This document shows positions 1 through 11,730 of a DNA stretch of 64,000 bases, piece by piece. The notes under the pieces are model-generated. The model was not told where the DNA came from. It ran no database searches and saw only the letters and a list, made by a program, of their open reading frames with translations. Position numbers and translations under genes: made by a program. This stretch comes from Aquanectria penicillioides (Eukaryota > Ascomycota > Sordariomycetes > Hypocreales > Nectriaceae): assembly GCA_003415625.1 (NCBI GenBank), contig PYIU01000001.1, positions 3,100,746-3,164,745 of the forward strand. The letters are read 5' to 3'. Position 1 is the first letter of the stretch. Each line of letters opens with the position of its first letter.

Positions 1-1260
1 CTTAAGGAAATCCTTTACATGAAGCAATTCCCTATGCTTTCTGACTTCATGACAGATCCCTGTTTCTAACACCTTGCTGTCAAGCTAGGCTGGACCACTG
101 ACAAGATCATCCAGTTGAACCAGCCCCTTTATGGCCTCAAGCAGTCCGCCAACGCCTAGGAGAACCGCCTCTCTAACGAACTCACCTCCCTAGGCTTCAA
201 AAGGCTTGTTAACAACCGTTCTATCTATTTCAACCCTTCTAATAGCGCCATTATTGCAGCCCACATCGATGACCTGCTTCTTTTCTCCCCGCCTGAGACC
301 GATATCTCCAAAATCATCACTGGCCTCGGCATCAAGCTCCCAGTCTCCAACTGCGGCTTTCCCTCTCATTTCCTTAACGTTGCCATCGTGGAGCTGGAAG
401 ATGGCATTGGCCTCTCTCAGTAGAGCTTTATAGAGGACATCATCCGTGACCTTAACCTTGGCAGTGCCTTTGGAGCCGCTATGCCTATAGTTTCGAGTCA
501 TAAGGAGCTTGAGATGCTTCCTCCCTCAACTCTCCCTAATCCCTCTGTTCAGACCCCCTATTGTATGCTAGTTGGAAAGCTAAACTACCTCATTACACAG
601 ACCCGACCCGATATTGCCTTTGCCATAGGCTTCTGGGCACGATCCCTATCCTGGCCGACCGACGAGCAACTCAAGTCTGCCACTCGAGTGTTGCGTTACC
701 TCAAGGACCGCTCCGACCTGGGCATAGCATACCGATATCAGACTGAAATTACACATCGGAATCCCTTTAACCTCTTCGCCTACTGTGACGCTGACTTCGC
801 CGGCGACTTGACTAGCGCTAAGTCGACTGGTGGCCAAGTTATCTTTATGTGCGGGAACCCAGTTTCCTGGCACAGCGGCCTACACAAGCGTGTATGCAAG
901 TCCACCCAAGAAGCCGAATATTACAGCATCTTTAAGTGTGTGGAGGAAGTCCTTTGGATTCGTAACCTCCTTGGAGAGCTCGGGCATGTTATAAATACCC
1001 CTATCACCATTTACAATGATAATGAAGCCGCTATTAAGCTTGCTGACGATGGAGTCTATTGCCCTCGCACCAAATACATTGCTGTTGACTATCACCACTT
1101 TCGCAGCGAGGTTAAAGCAGGTACTGTTGAAATCTGCTATATTAACACTAAGGAGATGGCCGCCGATGGCCTCACGAAGCCTCTTGCTAAAGAAGGCCAC
1201 AACCGCTTCCTCGAGCTCCTTAAAATGGAGCGTATTCCGCTCCCTTATGCCTACAAGTGA
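1..1260 (+). pseudogene. Decayed Ty1/copia Pol fragment (reverse transcriptase and RNase H)
   Basis: The forward reading carries the C-terminal part of a Ty1/copia polyprotein. The RT part includes the 'LYGLKQS' and 'AAHIDDLLLF' regions; from about 481 it runs through 'TRPDIAFAIGFWARSL' and an RNase H domain with 'YCDADFAGD' and 'STQEAEYYSI'. The left end lies outside the window. The frame is interrupted by TAA near 67, TAG near 157 (where the family has Trp after 'LYGLKQSANA') and TAG near 421. These fit C-to-T changes on either strand, as RIP would make. The last 259 codons are open to a TGA at 1258, so decay is uneven. No host function is implied. Family assignment is firm; dead status follows from the stops. 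Confidence 0.9.
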
Positions 1261-1799
1261 GGCATCACCACCCGGCTCCTGCAGCCCTAACGGCTCTTCC
1301 TAGCCCTCACAACCCGGTCCGGCCAGAGGAGCCCAAACCCGATATAAAAATCTCGAGATGTTGAAATTGTTATTTTCCTATTTCGGCTTAACGCCATCCA
1401 GACAGGCAGAGCAAGGCCTCTTTCAATTCCTGCTCCTAACTGTTTTCCGCCCTCAACCCTCCTTGCCCTTAGGCACCTTTTGGACGCTTTTTACGGCGGT
1501 TTTCGCCCACAAAGACGTCTGCCCGTTGCAGCTGTTGGAGGAAGGGGTTATCGTGCGAGGGGGAGTGTGAAGGACAGGGACGAACCCGATCACGTGAGGT
1601 GGCGGCACAGTGCCACCACCGCACAACACTGTAGAATAAACACTGTACAACCATAGGATCGCGAAGGAAGCCTCTAGGGCTTCCTCGCCAGTTACCCACA
1701 AGCAACTATCTTCATTTAATTCCCTTTACCACGGCTATGCCTCCCTTTTTGCCCCTTTGGGTAGCCCATTTCCACTCCACGGCTACAGGGTAACTTGGA
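1261..1799. other. 3' flank of the copia element, possible LTR start
   Basis: No gene is seen. A purine run (GAGGGGGAG, about 1556-1564) is followed at once by TGTGAAGGACAG, the arrangement of a polypurine tract before a 3' LTR, so an LTR may start near 1565. I could not fix its right end and saw no second copy in the window. Short open frames on both strands here look incidental. Confidence 0.4.
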
Positions 1800-1804
1800 C
1801 TAGG

Positions 1805-2078
1805 TGTTGGACCACATGATTTTTGAGCGACGCAAACCGCAAACATTGCGCTTATTGAAACCAATAGGCGAGATCTAGCAAGCAGCAAACATGATGCTGC
1901 TCATGGAAATGCTAAGCGAAGGATTGAATGGTTCAAAAGATGTACGATAGTTTCCCATAGTCTATTGTTTTAGTTCTTGCTCTTCATCACAGAATTGATC
2001 AGTTAGCTCGCATAGAGTAATTGAAGTCATTTTTACTTGGTCGCTCACTCAATGCTCTATGCCTTGTAGCTTTCTACA
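1805..2078 (+). mobile_element. Solo-LTR-like element, family B (274 bp)
   Basis: Starts TGTTGGACCACATG and ends CTTTCTACA, flanked by a perfect 5-bp duplication CTAGG (1800-1804 and 2079-2083). The same sequence recurs near 13.7, 30.6, 36.2, 44.6 and 49.1-49.6 kb in both orientations. TG...CA ends, a 5-bp duplication and lack of coding capacity suggest a solo LTR or a very short non-autonomous element. No pair of B copies flanking an internal region is present, so LTR status is inference. Confidence 0.85.
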
Positions 2079-2083
2079 CTAGG

Positions 2084-3431
2084 TCGTAACAGTTTACCTT
2101 TCAACTTGACCTTTTTTGAATACCCTCACATACGATTTATCGCATCATACTTGCTTTGAGCATCGTCTGAGACATGTTCAGAAGGAATTCTGGTATTGAA
2201 TCCAGGAACCGAAGGATATCCAGCCTATCGCGAGGAATGCATGAAATAGTTTGTTGGATTGGAGCACGCGATAGTGCCAACCCAAATCCGAGGCCTTGGG
2301 TTCATCCGATGCTGCTATCTCCGATGATGAGTACATTAGAAGTCTCTATCCCTTTTGGATAAGTCAAATATGAGAGTGCGATTAGCCATCAGACTGAACA
2401 CATGCTTGTGACCATTGGCCTAGTTACACATGCTGGGCGCGAAGAAATTTGAGCATCAACGCTGGCTCTGTTCACTTTTCAGACAAGAGTTTCAACATGG
2501 CGAAGTAGTTGAGGAGCCATGCTTAACGCAGGCTACATTTATTTGAAGGCCTCTTGTTAATGAGATGTTTCTTGAACTTTAATTGGTCGGCGAGATTGGA
2601 AGCTCGGACATAGTGGGGACATCGACTAATTATGATGCTCAGTTTGATGGACTTTCCTGATGTTTGTTTTAATCCCATTTCTTGGACTTTCTTGATATGA
2701 TAAACAAGTTGAATTTGGTGGGGCTCGGAGTGTAGCCAAGGGAGTGATTCAGCTGTGCCGACTGAGTCCTCTCTGTGCCGTTCATTGAGTTCCTCCCTGT
2801 AATCTTATACGAATAGTTGAAATTGTAACTTGCAGGGGAGAAACCGTCAAATGCTAAAAAAAAAATTCCTCCCGCATTACCTAGTCTAACCGATATTTCA
2901 TGATGAAAGTTGCTGGAACAGTGAAGGTCGAACTATAGGCCAGGCGGCCTTGGCGTCTGCTTCGGATATACGGATCTACACTGGAGGATTACACGGTTCA
3001 GGTTTAATCTCATGGCCACGGCATAGGACAGCGAGCATTAATAATGAGCATGAGTTCCGAAGTACAGTATGGCGCGATTGATTTGTATTCGCTCGCAACC
3101 ACTGGCCGTTATTATTGAGGTAATTTTCTTGCAGCACAAGCTGCACCGACCTCGGCCGCCCGAATTCCCGCATACTGACACATTTACCACTCAACTATTG
3201 GAAACACAGTGGAACTTCTTGAGTGCGTTATCGCTGCAGCGCATTGATCTAGAGAGCAATGTCTTGGGCTCGCAGTCTTGCATTGTCGCCATCGGCATTT
3301 TTGGTCTTCTCGTCTCACAACTTGACGGTTTGTAGCTTTCAACCTACTCTCCATCACTGCGTAGGCTGATACGACGTTCAGCTCCCTAAAATCTGCTCTC
3401 GTTAACTTTCGGTTCGCCACGCCCCGTAAGC
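2084..3431. other. Intergenic, no gene recognised
   Basis: No convincing coding region, RNA gene or repeat was seen. The last few hundred bases are the upstream region of the nitroreductase gene; I recognised no specific regulatory site. Confidence 0.5.
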
Positions 3432-4076
3432 ATGGTTCTCTCTCGCAAGGTGACTTCCGGGTCGCAACCGATCATAGATGCCATTAAGCTTCGGCGGTCG
3501 CATTATCTCCTCTCCAAGGAAATTCCTCTTTCCCTAGATCGCATCATCGATCTCGCCAAGACCGTACTGGGGCATGTTCCCTCTGCCTTTAACTCCCAAT
3601 CCACCCGCGCCGTCGTCCCCGACGGTACTCAGCATGAGAAGCTGTGGGAAATTGTTACTAGTGTCTCCAAGGCGAAGGTGCCTAAAGAAAAGTGGGCGCC
3701 TACAGGCGAGAAAATGAAGAAGTTCAAGGGTGCTGCCGGGACAATACTCTTCTTTGAGGACCAAGAAGTCGTCAAAAAGATGCAGGACAATGTCCCTAGC
3801 TACACCGACAGGTTTCCTATCTGGGTCGCGCAGAGTGATGCAATGCTGCAGTTTACACTTTGGACTGCCCTCTCCTCCGAGGGCATTGGGGGAAACCTTC
3901 AGCATTCCAATCCCCTAATCGACGAGCAGGTCGCAAAGACTTGGAACGTCCCGAAATCCTGGGCTCTAAATGCGCAGTTGGTATTTGGTGGTAAAATCGA
4001 CCAACCAGAGCCGAAGGAGCGAGTGCCAATCGAAGATCGGTTTAGGTCTTCTTGTAATGCGATGAGGAAACCTTGA
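3432..4076 (+). CDS. Nitroreductase family protein, Frm2/Hbn1-like
   Basis: Single-exon 214-residue protein. It matches small fungal FMN-dependent nitroreductases: an N-terminal 'IKLRRSHYLLSKEI' segment containing the Arg-Arg-Ser flavin-phosphate contact, a central 'VPSAFNSQSTRAVV' motif, 'GAAGTILFFED' and a C-terminal 'GIGGNLQH' segment before 'LVFGGK'. Family members are cytosolic oxidoreductases linked to lipid signalling and oxidative stress; the substrate cannot be read here. The tail after 'VPIEDRF' is Arg-Ser-Ser-Cys... rather than the usual short 'KVFGA'-like end, so the final dozen residues may reflect a small frameshift or an unrecognised splice. The ATG at 3432 gives the normal family length. 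Confidence 0.85.
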   Translation: MVLSRKVTSGSQPIIDAIKLRRSHYLLSKEIPLSLDRIIDLAKTVLGHVPSAFNSQSTRAVVPDGTQHEKLWEIVTSVSKAKVPKEKWAPTGEKMKKFKGAAGTILFFEDQEVVKKMQDNVPSYTDRFPIWVAQSDAMLQFTLWTALSSEGIGGNLQHSNPLIDEQVAKTWNVPKSWALNAQLVFGGKIDQPEPKERVPIEDRFRSSCNAMRKP

Positions 4077-4723
4077 ATGGCATTGAATGGACTGTCAGTG
4101 GGCTCAAGAACTAGGCGAAAGCGCTGCCAAGGATACCGTGGGAGGTGGTGACAAAACCCGAAAGTAACTGCGCCAGATGCTATTCTTGTTTCAACGACGT
4201 AAGGGAAATTAAAAACGAAATTCGTCAATAAATAATGCACAACACAAGCACAAACCTATTGTATGCAGCTCCTTAACTCTTCTTCTCTTCTTTAACGCCG
4301 TCTCTCCGCGCTCTATGCCAGTCAAATGTGAAATATTTGAGATGTCTTTCCCAACATCTTCCAGTCTTTCAGAAGAACAGCAACAAGCCTAATAAGAGAC
4401 CACCAAAGAATATTTCCAAGTCAAAGAATTGTCGAAATTTCGAAAACCCTGCACCCCGAATATCGCCCAACACACCATGTGCAACAGCTGACCCAATACA
4501 GTGAGATAACAAGCAAGTCAACAAATGGAGTGAGCGTGACGGCCATCACAGCATCGTTACGAAGACAGATAATCCCGAAGTGTGCAACACTTTGCCGTTT
4601 CTATAGAACAAAGATACCTTAAGCAAAAATAGTACCAAGTAGCATATCACCGCTCTTCTTTATTTAGCCCTGCACTTGACAAAAACAAGTCCATTCACTC
4701 TGTATCGGTTATGCAAAGAAACT
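4077..4723. other. Intergenic, nothing recognised
   Basis: 3' flank of the nitroreductase gene and AT-rich spacer. No gene or RNA seen. Confidence 0.5.
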
Positions 4724-4805
4724 TGTTGAAAGTATAGAACCCAAAGTACCACTTGTTTCGGCAAGGGGGTACCTCCAGTTTTTGCTGAGGTGCTATGGTT
4801 CAATA
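4724..4805 (+). mobile_element. 82-bp element, family A
   Basis: Begins TGTTGAAAGTATAGAACC and ends GGTTCAATA, flanked by a perfect 5-bp duplication AAACT (4719-4723 and 4806-4810). The ends form an imperfect inverted repeat. Other copies lie at 30541, 30910, 36112 and 44499. This is the only copy in the window not next to a family B element. It is far too short to code. Confidence 0.85.
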
Positions 4806-5613
4806 AAACTGGCTTCCTGAACAAGTGTTGCAATATGCTGTGTCTTGCCTCGAGCTTGACTCAGCTTGGAAAAGAGGTCATTTCGCGTTCAAATACAACG
4901 AATACCCTACTGTTAGACAAGCCCGAAAAATCCCAAGTTGAGCTCCAGTCCTGGTGGATGCTATTCAACGCAGATTGGAATCCGAATATGCCAATCAACT
5001 TATACGATCTGCAAAGCCCAGAAAAGAGCTTGCCAGGGAAACTCAACCATGCATACGGTCATCCTAAACAACTGGGCTGCGATGACAACTGCCAGATTTG
5101 CTTTCAAATTCTACACAACTTGGAATGCCGATACACCAGCACCCAAGAAATCCGCTCGGTTAACGTAACCAGGGTAAACGATGCAAACTCACGACGTTCC
5201 CTACTTCAAGGCGGCTAAAAGCGCCCAGTAGGATTCACTTTGTATAGAGGCCATGTCGGGGTGCCGTTGAATCACAAGATGGCAACTGGGACGACGACGA
5301 TCGCATGACCGACCATCAGGCTGGACCGGTTATTGCACAATAGCGAGGGTCTCTCGACGAATGCTATGACAAGCAAGGTGAACTATACCTAGTGATTTGA
5401 TCTACAAGGAGGAAGGCCCGCCATTTTGCCCAACATAGGCAACATAAGGCGTTTTGAAGCTAATCAGGACTGGAAACAGTTCGAGCGCATCAGCCACATC
5501 TAGTGCCACTACAACTCGCCAACACTATCTAGACCACCATCCTTGGCCCAGTCCATTACAGACTCCAATACAAAATGAAGAAGAACTAGAGAATGCTTGT
5601 GATTCATATCATA
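4806..5613. other. Intergenic, no gene recognised
   Basis: A 142-codon open frame starts inside the family A element and runs to about 5218. It resembles nothing I know, and its first codons are transposon sequence, so I do not call it. The rest is the left flank of the Tc1-like element. Confidence 0.45.
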
Positions 5614-6996
5614 CAGTGGGGGTGAAAAAATTCCGACACATTCCGAGTCAACCCAGTGTCACTATACCACCACCAAAAGAGGCTTCACTTTCAAATAATT
5701 CTAATAAATCCAAATAAATATATATTAACTATCTCTATATATCAATATATAGCCCTTTGGATGGAGATTCTAATGGCCTTTTTAATATTTTGTATACCAG
5801 CCTTGCGCGCGTACAACTGCTTGCATTCTGCGCTTCATTGAAAAGATCAGGTTTTGCAGCACCTCTGGCTCAATCTCTTCCCATAGCTCAATTGCAGCTT
5901 CAATAAGACGCTGCTTTGATTCCTCATTTTTAGGCATAGTCGAGAGATCAGGATATCGCTCGCATATCCTTGTTTTAAGGATTGCCCATAGATTTTCAAT
6001 AGGGTTAAGATCAGGGCTGTAGGGCGGCCAGTCTATTACTTCAGCCCTTCGGTTCTCACACCATTCCAGCAGCCAGCTCATCATCAATCGCGATTGAAAA
6101 AGAGGGGAATTATCGTGTTGAAAGCGGCTATTTCTGGTGACAATTCGAGGAAGGTATTGCTGCAGGCATTCAAGCAGAACTCGCGCCGTAACGCCGCCAC
6201 GGTCTGAGTCTGCATCGCCATAAAGAGGGACCATTGGAATGCGTCTGCGATAGCTAATGGCGCTGAAAAACATCTGCGAATGCCTTGTTGGAGTGACACG
6301 GGTCTGAACATTCTTTCTGAATAGTCTCTCGTGCTAGGAACCATTAGGGGAGTCACAATCGTAAAGAGATTACATACCGGCTTACAAAAGCACCAAGTGC
6401 GTCTCTGGCCCTCGCCTCGGGCTACGATAACTTCATCTGAGAAGGTCCAAGACTCCCAAAAATCTGTAGACATATGTACATATCGCCTAGCAAAGCGCAA
6501 TCGTTTTCTGGCTGTAGCCTCATTGATGAAAGGCCGGATAAGTGATTGAAAGTGCATAATGCCTTCCTTTCTAAGGAACGTTAGAATTGTCTTCTTTGAG
6601 CAGCTCAATCCGGCTTCTTCAATCAATTCCTTGATTTGAATATGAGGGTCATGCCCTATGACTCGTAGTATCCGTCTCCTTTCCCGGTCTCCTATCTTGC
6701 GCGGCCGGCCAGACCTAGGTTGATCTTGGCCACACTGTTGGTTACGATATCGCCTTACCACACCATAAATTGCATGCCGACTTAGCCCCTCATCACGCGC
6801 GATAGAGGCAGCGGATACGCCCGAGTTGTACCTCCAAACAATCCTTGTTCTCGTATGAGGTGAATGATGCACTTGCGATACCATTCTGACCTTATTTGGC
6901 TGTGCAATAAGCTGTTGAAGTTGAGTGTTGATTATGGTGTAGGTAGAGGGAAAGCGGGGTACATGAAAATGTGTCGTAACTTTTGATGCCCCACTG
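5614..6996 (-). mobile_element. Tc1/mariner-type transposon with terminal inverted repeats and TA target duplication
   Basis: Left end CAGTGGGGGTGAAAAAATTC and right end (reverse complement) CAGTGGGGCATCAAAAGTTA share CAGTGGGG and then an aligned CGACACATT, giving imperfect inverted repeats of about 29 bp. Both ends abut TA (5612-5613 and 6997-6998), the usual Tc1/mariner target. At 1,383 bp with one transposase gene this is a normal full-length element. Its open coding region contrasts with the stop-ridden copia and MULE remains nearby, suggesting a recent arrival. Confidence 0.88.
5782..6884 (-). CDS. Tc1-like transposase (two exons)
   Basis: Modelled as exon 1 6884-6378 and exon 2 6333-5782, removing a 44-nt intron that starts GTATGTAATC, contains CCCTAATGG and ends CCTAG. 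This joins the frames as 'WCFCKP|HERLFRKNVQTRV' and gives 352 residues with no internal stop. Helix-turn-helix regions lie near residues 15-90 ('ARDEGLSRHAIYGVVRRYR', 'SGRPRKI'). The catalytic region shows 'TFSDEV', 'FQHDNSP' and 'DWPPYSPDLNPIENLW'. By my count 38 residues separate the second Asp and the Glu, longer than classic DD34E. It would cut and paste the surrounding element. The splice junction is inferred; without it the reading is two overlapping frames. Confidence 0.85.
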
Positions 6997-7256
6997 TAGC
7001 AATGGTCCTCAATCTCAAGGGGATAAGCGGCGGTGGTTCACACAACGGGCAATACAAGGGCCTGAAATCGCAATGTGAATAGGACTATTTAGGGCCAATG
7101 ATGAGATACGTATGTATGATAAAGAAATTAAATTGACTATGACTATAATGTGTGGCTCTAAAATACAACTAGTGTACCAATTTAACTACTTCGCTAGGCA
7201 CCTGACACCCCAAGGTGCATTAGACTAACGGACTAATATTCATGGATGACGGCGTC

Positions 7257-9228
7257 TTAAAAATGAGGGGTGTTCAGGGCCAAGCCCATCAGACAGCCAC
7301 CAATGAGACCAGCAATGGGGATGGTCATGATCCAAGAGAACAAAAGGAGACCAACTCGCTTCCAGTTGACAGCCTTCAAGGTGCCGTTGCAGAGACCGAC
7401 ACCAACTGTGGCTCCGGTGATGCACATGGAGGTCGAGACGGGCAGAGAGTATTGAGAGAAGATAAGAACTGTAATGGCAGCTCCCATTTCCATGGAAGAG
7501 CCTCGGCTGGGAGAGTGATAAGTAATCTTGTTGCCCATAACTATAACATTTTTAGTCATCATAATCTGAACCGCTTGGCAGCCATGGATGCCCGAAGATA
7601 TCACTTACCCTTCATAATGTTGTATCCATAAGTAATGAAACCAATGCAGATAGTGAGAGCAGTAATGGCAAGCTGCCACATGGGAACATCGGCCTTCGAT
7701 GCAGTGGGTGAACCAGTCGACCAAGCAGAGTACATGCCGGCCCAAACACCGACGGCATTTCCGACGTCGTTGGCGCCGTGGGCAAAGGATGCAGTACAGG
7801 CGGTAATAATCTGGACGAAAGAGTAGAGATGCTCCACCTCGTTAGGGTACTTTTCGGCATAGCTGTACACACGTTCCATTCGGCGACCCTCGGGAGTACC
7901 TGCAATGCCAATCTGGGCAGTGTGAATATCGTAATGAGTACCATAGAGGGCAGCCACGACAATCATTGCTGGAATGCGCTTGAAGAGAGCAATCATGTTC
8001 TTTGTCTCATGGATCGAGCCAGCACCCATGGGGTTGTTGTGGAGAGTGCGCATAGCCCAGCCAAGTGGGCCAGAGGTCTTGCGAAGTCGAGAGTGGTGGA
8101 GCTCTTCGGCGTGCTTGAGAAGATTCTTATATTCCTCCTGGGTATATTCCTTAATAGGAGCTCCCTTTTCTTGGTCGACGGGAGTAGACGGGTTGGCAGT
8201 GGGTGTAATTTCGTCGCTACCAGCCTTAGGGAAGATCTGTTCCTGAGTCTTCATCTTCTCATTGGTGGAGTCCGAATCAGAGTCAGAGAGCTCTTGAATG
8301 ACAGCATAGTTGGGGACCTTAGCGTTCTCCGCATCAGGTGGAGTAGGGCGCTGGAACAGAAGAGGGCCGCGGAAGATCATCCACCACTTGAGGGTGTAGT
8401 CCTTCTTGATGACCTTGCAATGGACATAGGGGACGAAGAAAATAGCGGACATGAAGAAAAGACCCCAACCAACTCCCAGAGTGACGGAAGCAATGTACCA
8501 AGCGGGCTTATCGGCAAGACCAAGTCTAGGGGAGCCCTTGTAAACAATTGACAGCGTGCAAACGGTACCGGCAATGAGGAAGAAGAAAGGTGAAGTCCAA
8601 ACAGCCCAGGGGACAGGGTTCTTGCGCATGTGAACAACGAGCTTCACAAGCATGAAGATGATGGCGGCGAAGCATCCAGCGATAGCGGGAGCCATACCGA
8701 GACCAGCAAAAATGGCACCCAATCCCTGGCCCTTGTTCCATCCCCATTGGACTTGCGAGGCACCAACAGCAGCGATACCGACACCAGCAATGGAGGAAAT
8801 CAAGGAATAGGTCGACGAGACGTGGGCATTGTGTCGGGTGCACCACATAACCCAGATAGAGGCACCAGCAGATGAACAGGCAAAGGCAAGGAGCTGCACG
8901 CCGGCATTACCCTTGAAGGCCTTAATGGGGATGATGCCGTTCTTGATGGTCGAAGCCGTTCTGGCACCCACGGTTAGGGCGCCGAGCATTTCGAATATCA
9001 CACAGCACACCATGGCCATTCGGTATGAGATGGATCTGGATGACACACTGGTGGCCCAGGCATTGGCAACATCGTCTATTCGGGGAGAAAGTTGTTAGTC
9101 AATCAATAGGTACCGTTTGTGTGGAGGGCGAATGCGGGGCGAAGCTCACTGGCGCCATTGTTGTAAGCCTCAAGCAAGGCGAAGCAGGTGCCTAGGGCAA
9201 AAACGTAGGTGTAATCCTCGAGCACCAT
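7257..9228 (-). CDS. Phosphate permease, PHO-4/Pho89 inorganic phosphate transporter family
   Basis: Three exons are modelled: 9228-9150, 7609-9075 and 7540-7257, with introns GTGAGC...AATAG and GTAAGT...TATAG, giving 609 residues. The first junction rebuilds 'NNGANDVANAWATSV', the first PHO-4 signature; the second signature 'HGANDVGNAVGVWAG' lies in the C-terminal half. Membrane-spanning blocks flank a long central hydrophilic loop rich in Ser-Asp ('SDSDSDST'). Family members are plasma-membrane cation/phosphate symporters expressed in phosphate starvation. The length and both signatures are normal for fungal orthologues, so it looks functional. An E-box-like CACGTG lies about 0.9 kb upstream. 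Confidence 0.93.
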
Positions 9229-11640
9229 TTTTAAAACCTTGTAATGAGGATGGGCTTGAAACGGCTTGTCCAGGTTGGGAGGGATGAACAAAAACTGCAG
9301 AGGACAAAGCGAGATATCTATAGCTTTCCTGAAAACATCCCGCATCCACCACAGGGGGTTCCATGACGGCTCGGTGAGAGGATTCGGGCGACCGATCCAT
9401 CCATGCGCACTTAGAAAGAACCACGCATATTCCTTGCCACATGGGGAAGCTCTAATTCGAATGGGAAACACATGTGTGAACCATCGCCCTGTGAGAACGC
9501 TCGCACGCCCCACATGCCGAGATGATCTCCTCATCTAGGCTGGGCCGGATGCTGAGGAGAGGGTACATTTTGTGCCATAGTCGCTCACGGCGTATTTGCG
9601 ACGTCCGAAATAATAGCTTGATTGGATTAGGTTGAATCCCCGTGCCTCGTGTGCACTGGAAGAAAACCCTTGGGCGATGCCATAGACCACCGAGCGTCGT
9701 GAGAGTGCAGTGGCCAGTACCCGCCATGTACTTGCAAGCTTATCTTACGCTTCGCCACGCACGCTTCCAGGCTTACCTGCTTTGGTGACCGAAGGCCAGT
9801 GCCAAAACCAACTCTAAATTATGCATAATCAAGAAAATGGGGAGTTGGGCCCGCATAGATCCTCTGCTAGAAGAAGCGTTTCTATAGAGTCCAATGAATA
9901 GTGTGTCTCTGGCGGAAAGAAGAGATGTCGTTGCATCATTTTTGGTGTTTTCTCGGCCAAGACTTAACATTTCTTGGGAGTTTGAGGGCCTCGCAGCGCC
10001 CAGAGATTCTGCCGAGAGATTCACCCGAGGGTTGCTCACACACCCGCGGTCGCGTGCGTAATGTATTATCTTGGCACTTAGCAGCCAGCATGTGAAATGA
10101 TTCGGAAGGGACTACTTCAACAATTGATATCCATAGATCCACCCACGTGGGCTGTATGGAGAAGCTTGCTGGGGCAGCTATTGGCAGGGGTGGCGTGCAG
10201 GGGTGCTAAAGGTGGTCTGTCCGATCTCCCCGGTTTGCCCAGAAATAGTCTCAATCGTTGCCGGCTCACCGGACCCCATGTACGCCCTCAAGTCCTCTCA
10301 GGCAACTAGCTAGGTAACTCCTTAGTGGGTTGAAGCCGGGAGCCAACGGTGTTGGTTTTGGAGACCGAACGGGTTTTGCCAAGCAGCGATGGCGGTTGCG
10401 GTATTTTCGCCATGGGCAATGAGCACGCCCTCAGCACTGAGTACCGTCCAGTACCTATCTCGATACTTCGCCGCCAAGAGCAAAAGGCTGCCGCCGAGCT
10501 TAGGAACAAGCAGCCTTCGGCTTTTTGAGGACACCGACCATTCATGCCAAGGCAGCCCCAGCACTCGCCAAGCCTCCACCTGAGAATGATACCGGGCGAA
10601 TGCTTGTCAGCTCAGATTCATGTCTGGGCAGTTGCATCCCGCAGTCTGGGCATCAAGGGTCAGTCGACAAAATCGGATCCATTGCGCAACCGTCAGAGGA
10701 GTGAGCACGCGACGGCCCTTTTCGGGTACAGAATGAAAGGTTTCATCGCTGAGCAAAACCACACCGTCACAGGAACAAAGGATTCCTTCTCTTAGCGGCA
10801 CTGATTGTGTCAAAAACCAGCCTTGATGCTCCACCACTAAGATCCCAATCTTACCTGATTATGTAACACACCATCTAAAGGTAAACAATCCACGTCAGGC
10901 ATTCTGCTGCTGCACATCAACACAGGTTCCCGTCAACGCCTTGTCAGTCACAAACGAGCGCCCGAGGCTGCCTAGATAATGCAAATATCGCACAGCTAGG
11001 CAACTTCGACTGCTCCCACTTTGGGGTTCCTCAAAAGGTCACGTGATGGCCCTCAACGACGATGTACCTGTCACTTTCTTCACATTCTTGCCACTGCGTC
11101 TCCGTCGCAAAGTTTGAGCATAGCAACCGTCTCGGAATGGATTATGAGAGCTGAAGCTCAGAGGCTTGAATTCTAAAATTTGCATCAATACAATGGCAGA
11201 ACCACGTTATCCGCGTCACGGCCACAATAAATTAATTTAATCCAGACCACCGTGCAAAACTCTTTTTCTTAGGGGTCATACACAGCTAGCCCACAGAAGC
11301 AGTAGTCAAAGGGCAACCCGTTCTCCACCACAACTACACACCTACACCCGAGCATTCCAATGGCTATGGCATTGAATACTTAATCCCAGTTAATTGACGC
11401 AACAGCTTAAAATAGAAAATCTTGTAGCTTGAGTTCAGCGAGCCCTGGATTGTCACCACAATCGCCACACGGGCGTTCAAGCATACTGAAGCTGCATAAT
11501 CATCTCCCTGTGGGGCACCTTCCGTCGAAGTTTTGGTGATAGTCTGAGACAAGCAATGAGGAAACTAGCTTGGACAAGATTGTCGCGATACTACGCACAT
11601 GGATTCAGGGTGGGCGACAAACCTAATTTATTAACTACAT
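9229..11640. other. Upstream region of the phosphate permease and spacer
   Basis: No gene recognised on either strand; short frames have no family resemblance. It contains two CACGTG hexamers (10144-10149 and 11040-11045), the core recognised by Pho4/NUC-1 bHLH phosphate regulators. Nothing else of note was seen. Confidence 0.5.
10142..10151. promoter_or_regulatory. CACGTG palindrome, candidate phosphate-regulator (bHLH) site
   Basis: The sequence is CCCACGTGGG, a perfect palindrome around CACGTG with GG/CC flanks of the type preferred by yeast Pho4. It lies about 915 bp upstream of the phosphate permease start. Seen: the motif and its position. Inferred: regulation by a NUC-1/Pho4-like factor. 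A single hexamer at this distance is weak evidence. Confidence 0.35.
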
Positions 11641-11647
11641 GGCGGTT

Positions 11648-11720
11648 AACCCCCATGGCGGAGTGGTTACCGCCTGGAAGCCCTCAATATATAAGGGAGT
11701 GGGTTCGAATGGGGACCCAT
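11648..11720 (+). other. tRNA-like segment with A-box and B-box, probable pseudo-tRNA or SINE head
   Basis: TGGCGGAGTGG (11656-11666) matches a Pol III A box and GGTTCGAATGG (11702-11712) nearly matches a B box, with a CCCT...AGGG anticodon-arm-like hairpin between. The T-stem does not pair (GTGGG against GGGAC) and no clear acceptor stem forms, so I do not call a functional tRNA. Confidence 0.35.
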
Positions 11721-11730
11721 ACGTGCACAA

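Noticed and set aside
4790..5218. 142-codon forward frame as a gene
   Set aside because: Its start lies in the family A element and it has no family resemblance.
8850..9098. Forward frames opposite the phosphate permease as separate genes
   Set aside because: They are antisense shadows of a strongly supported coding region.
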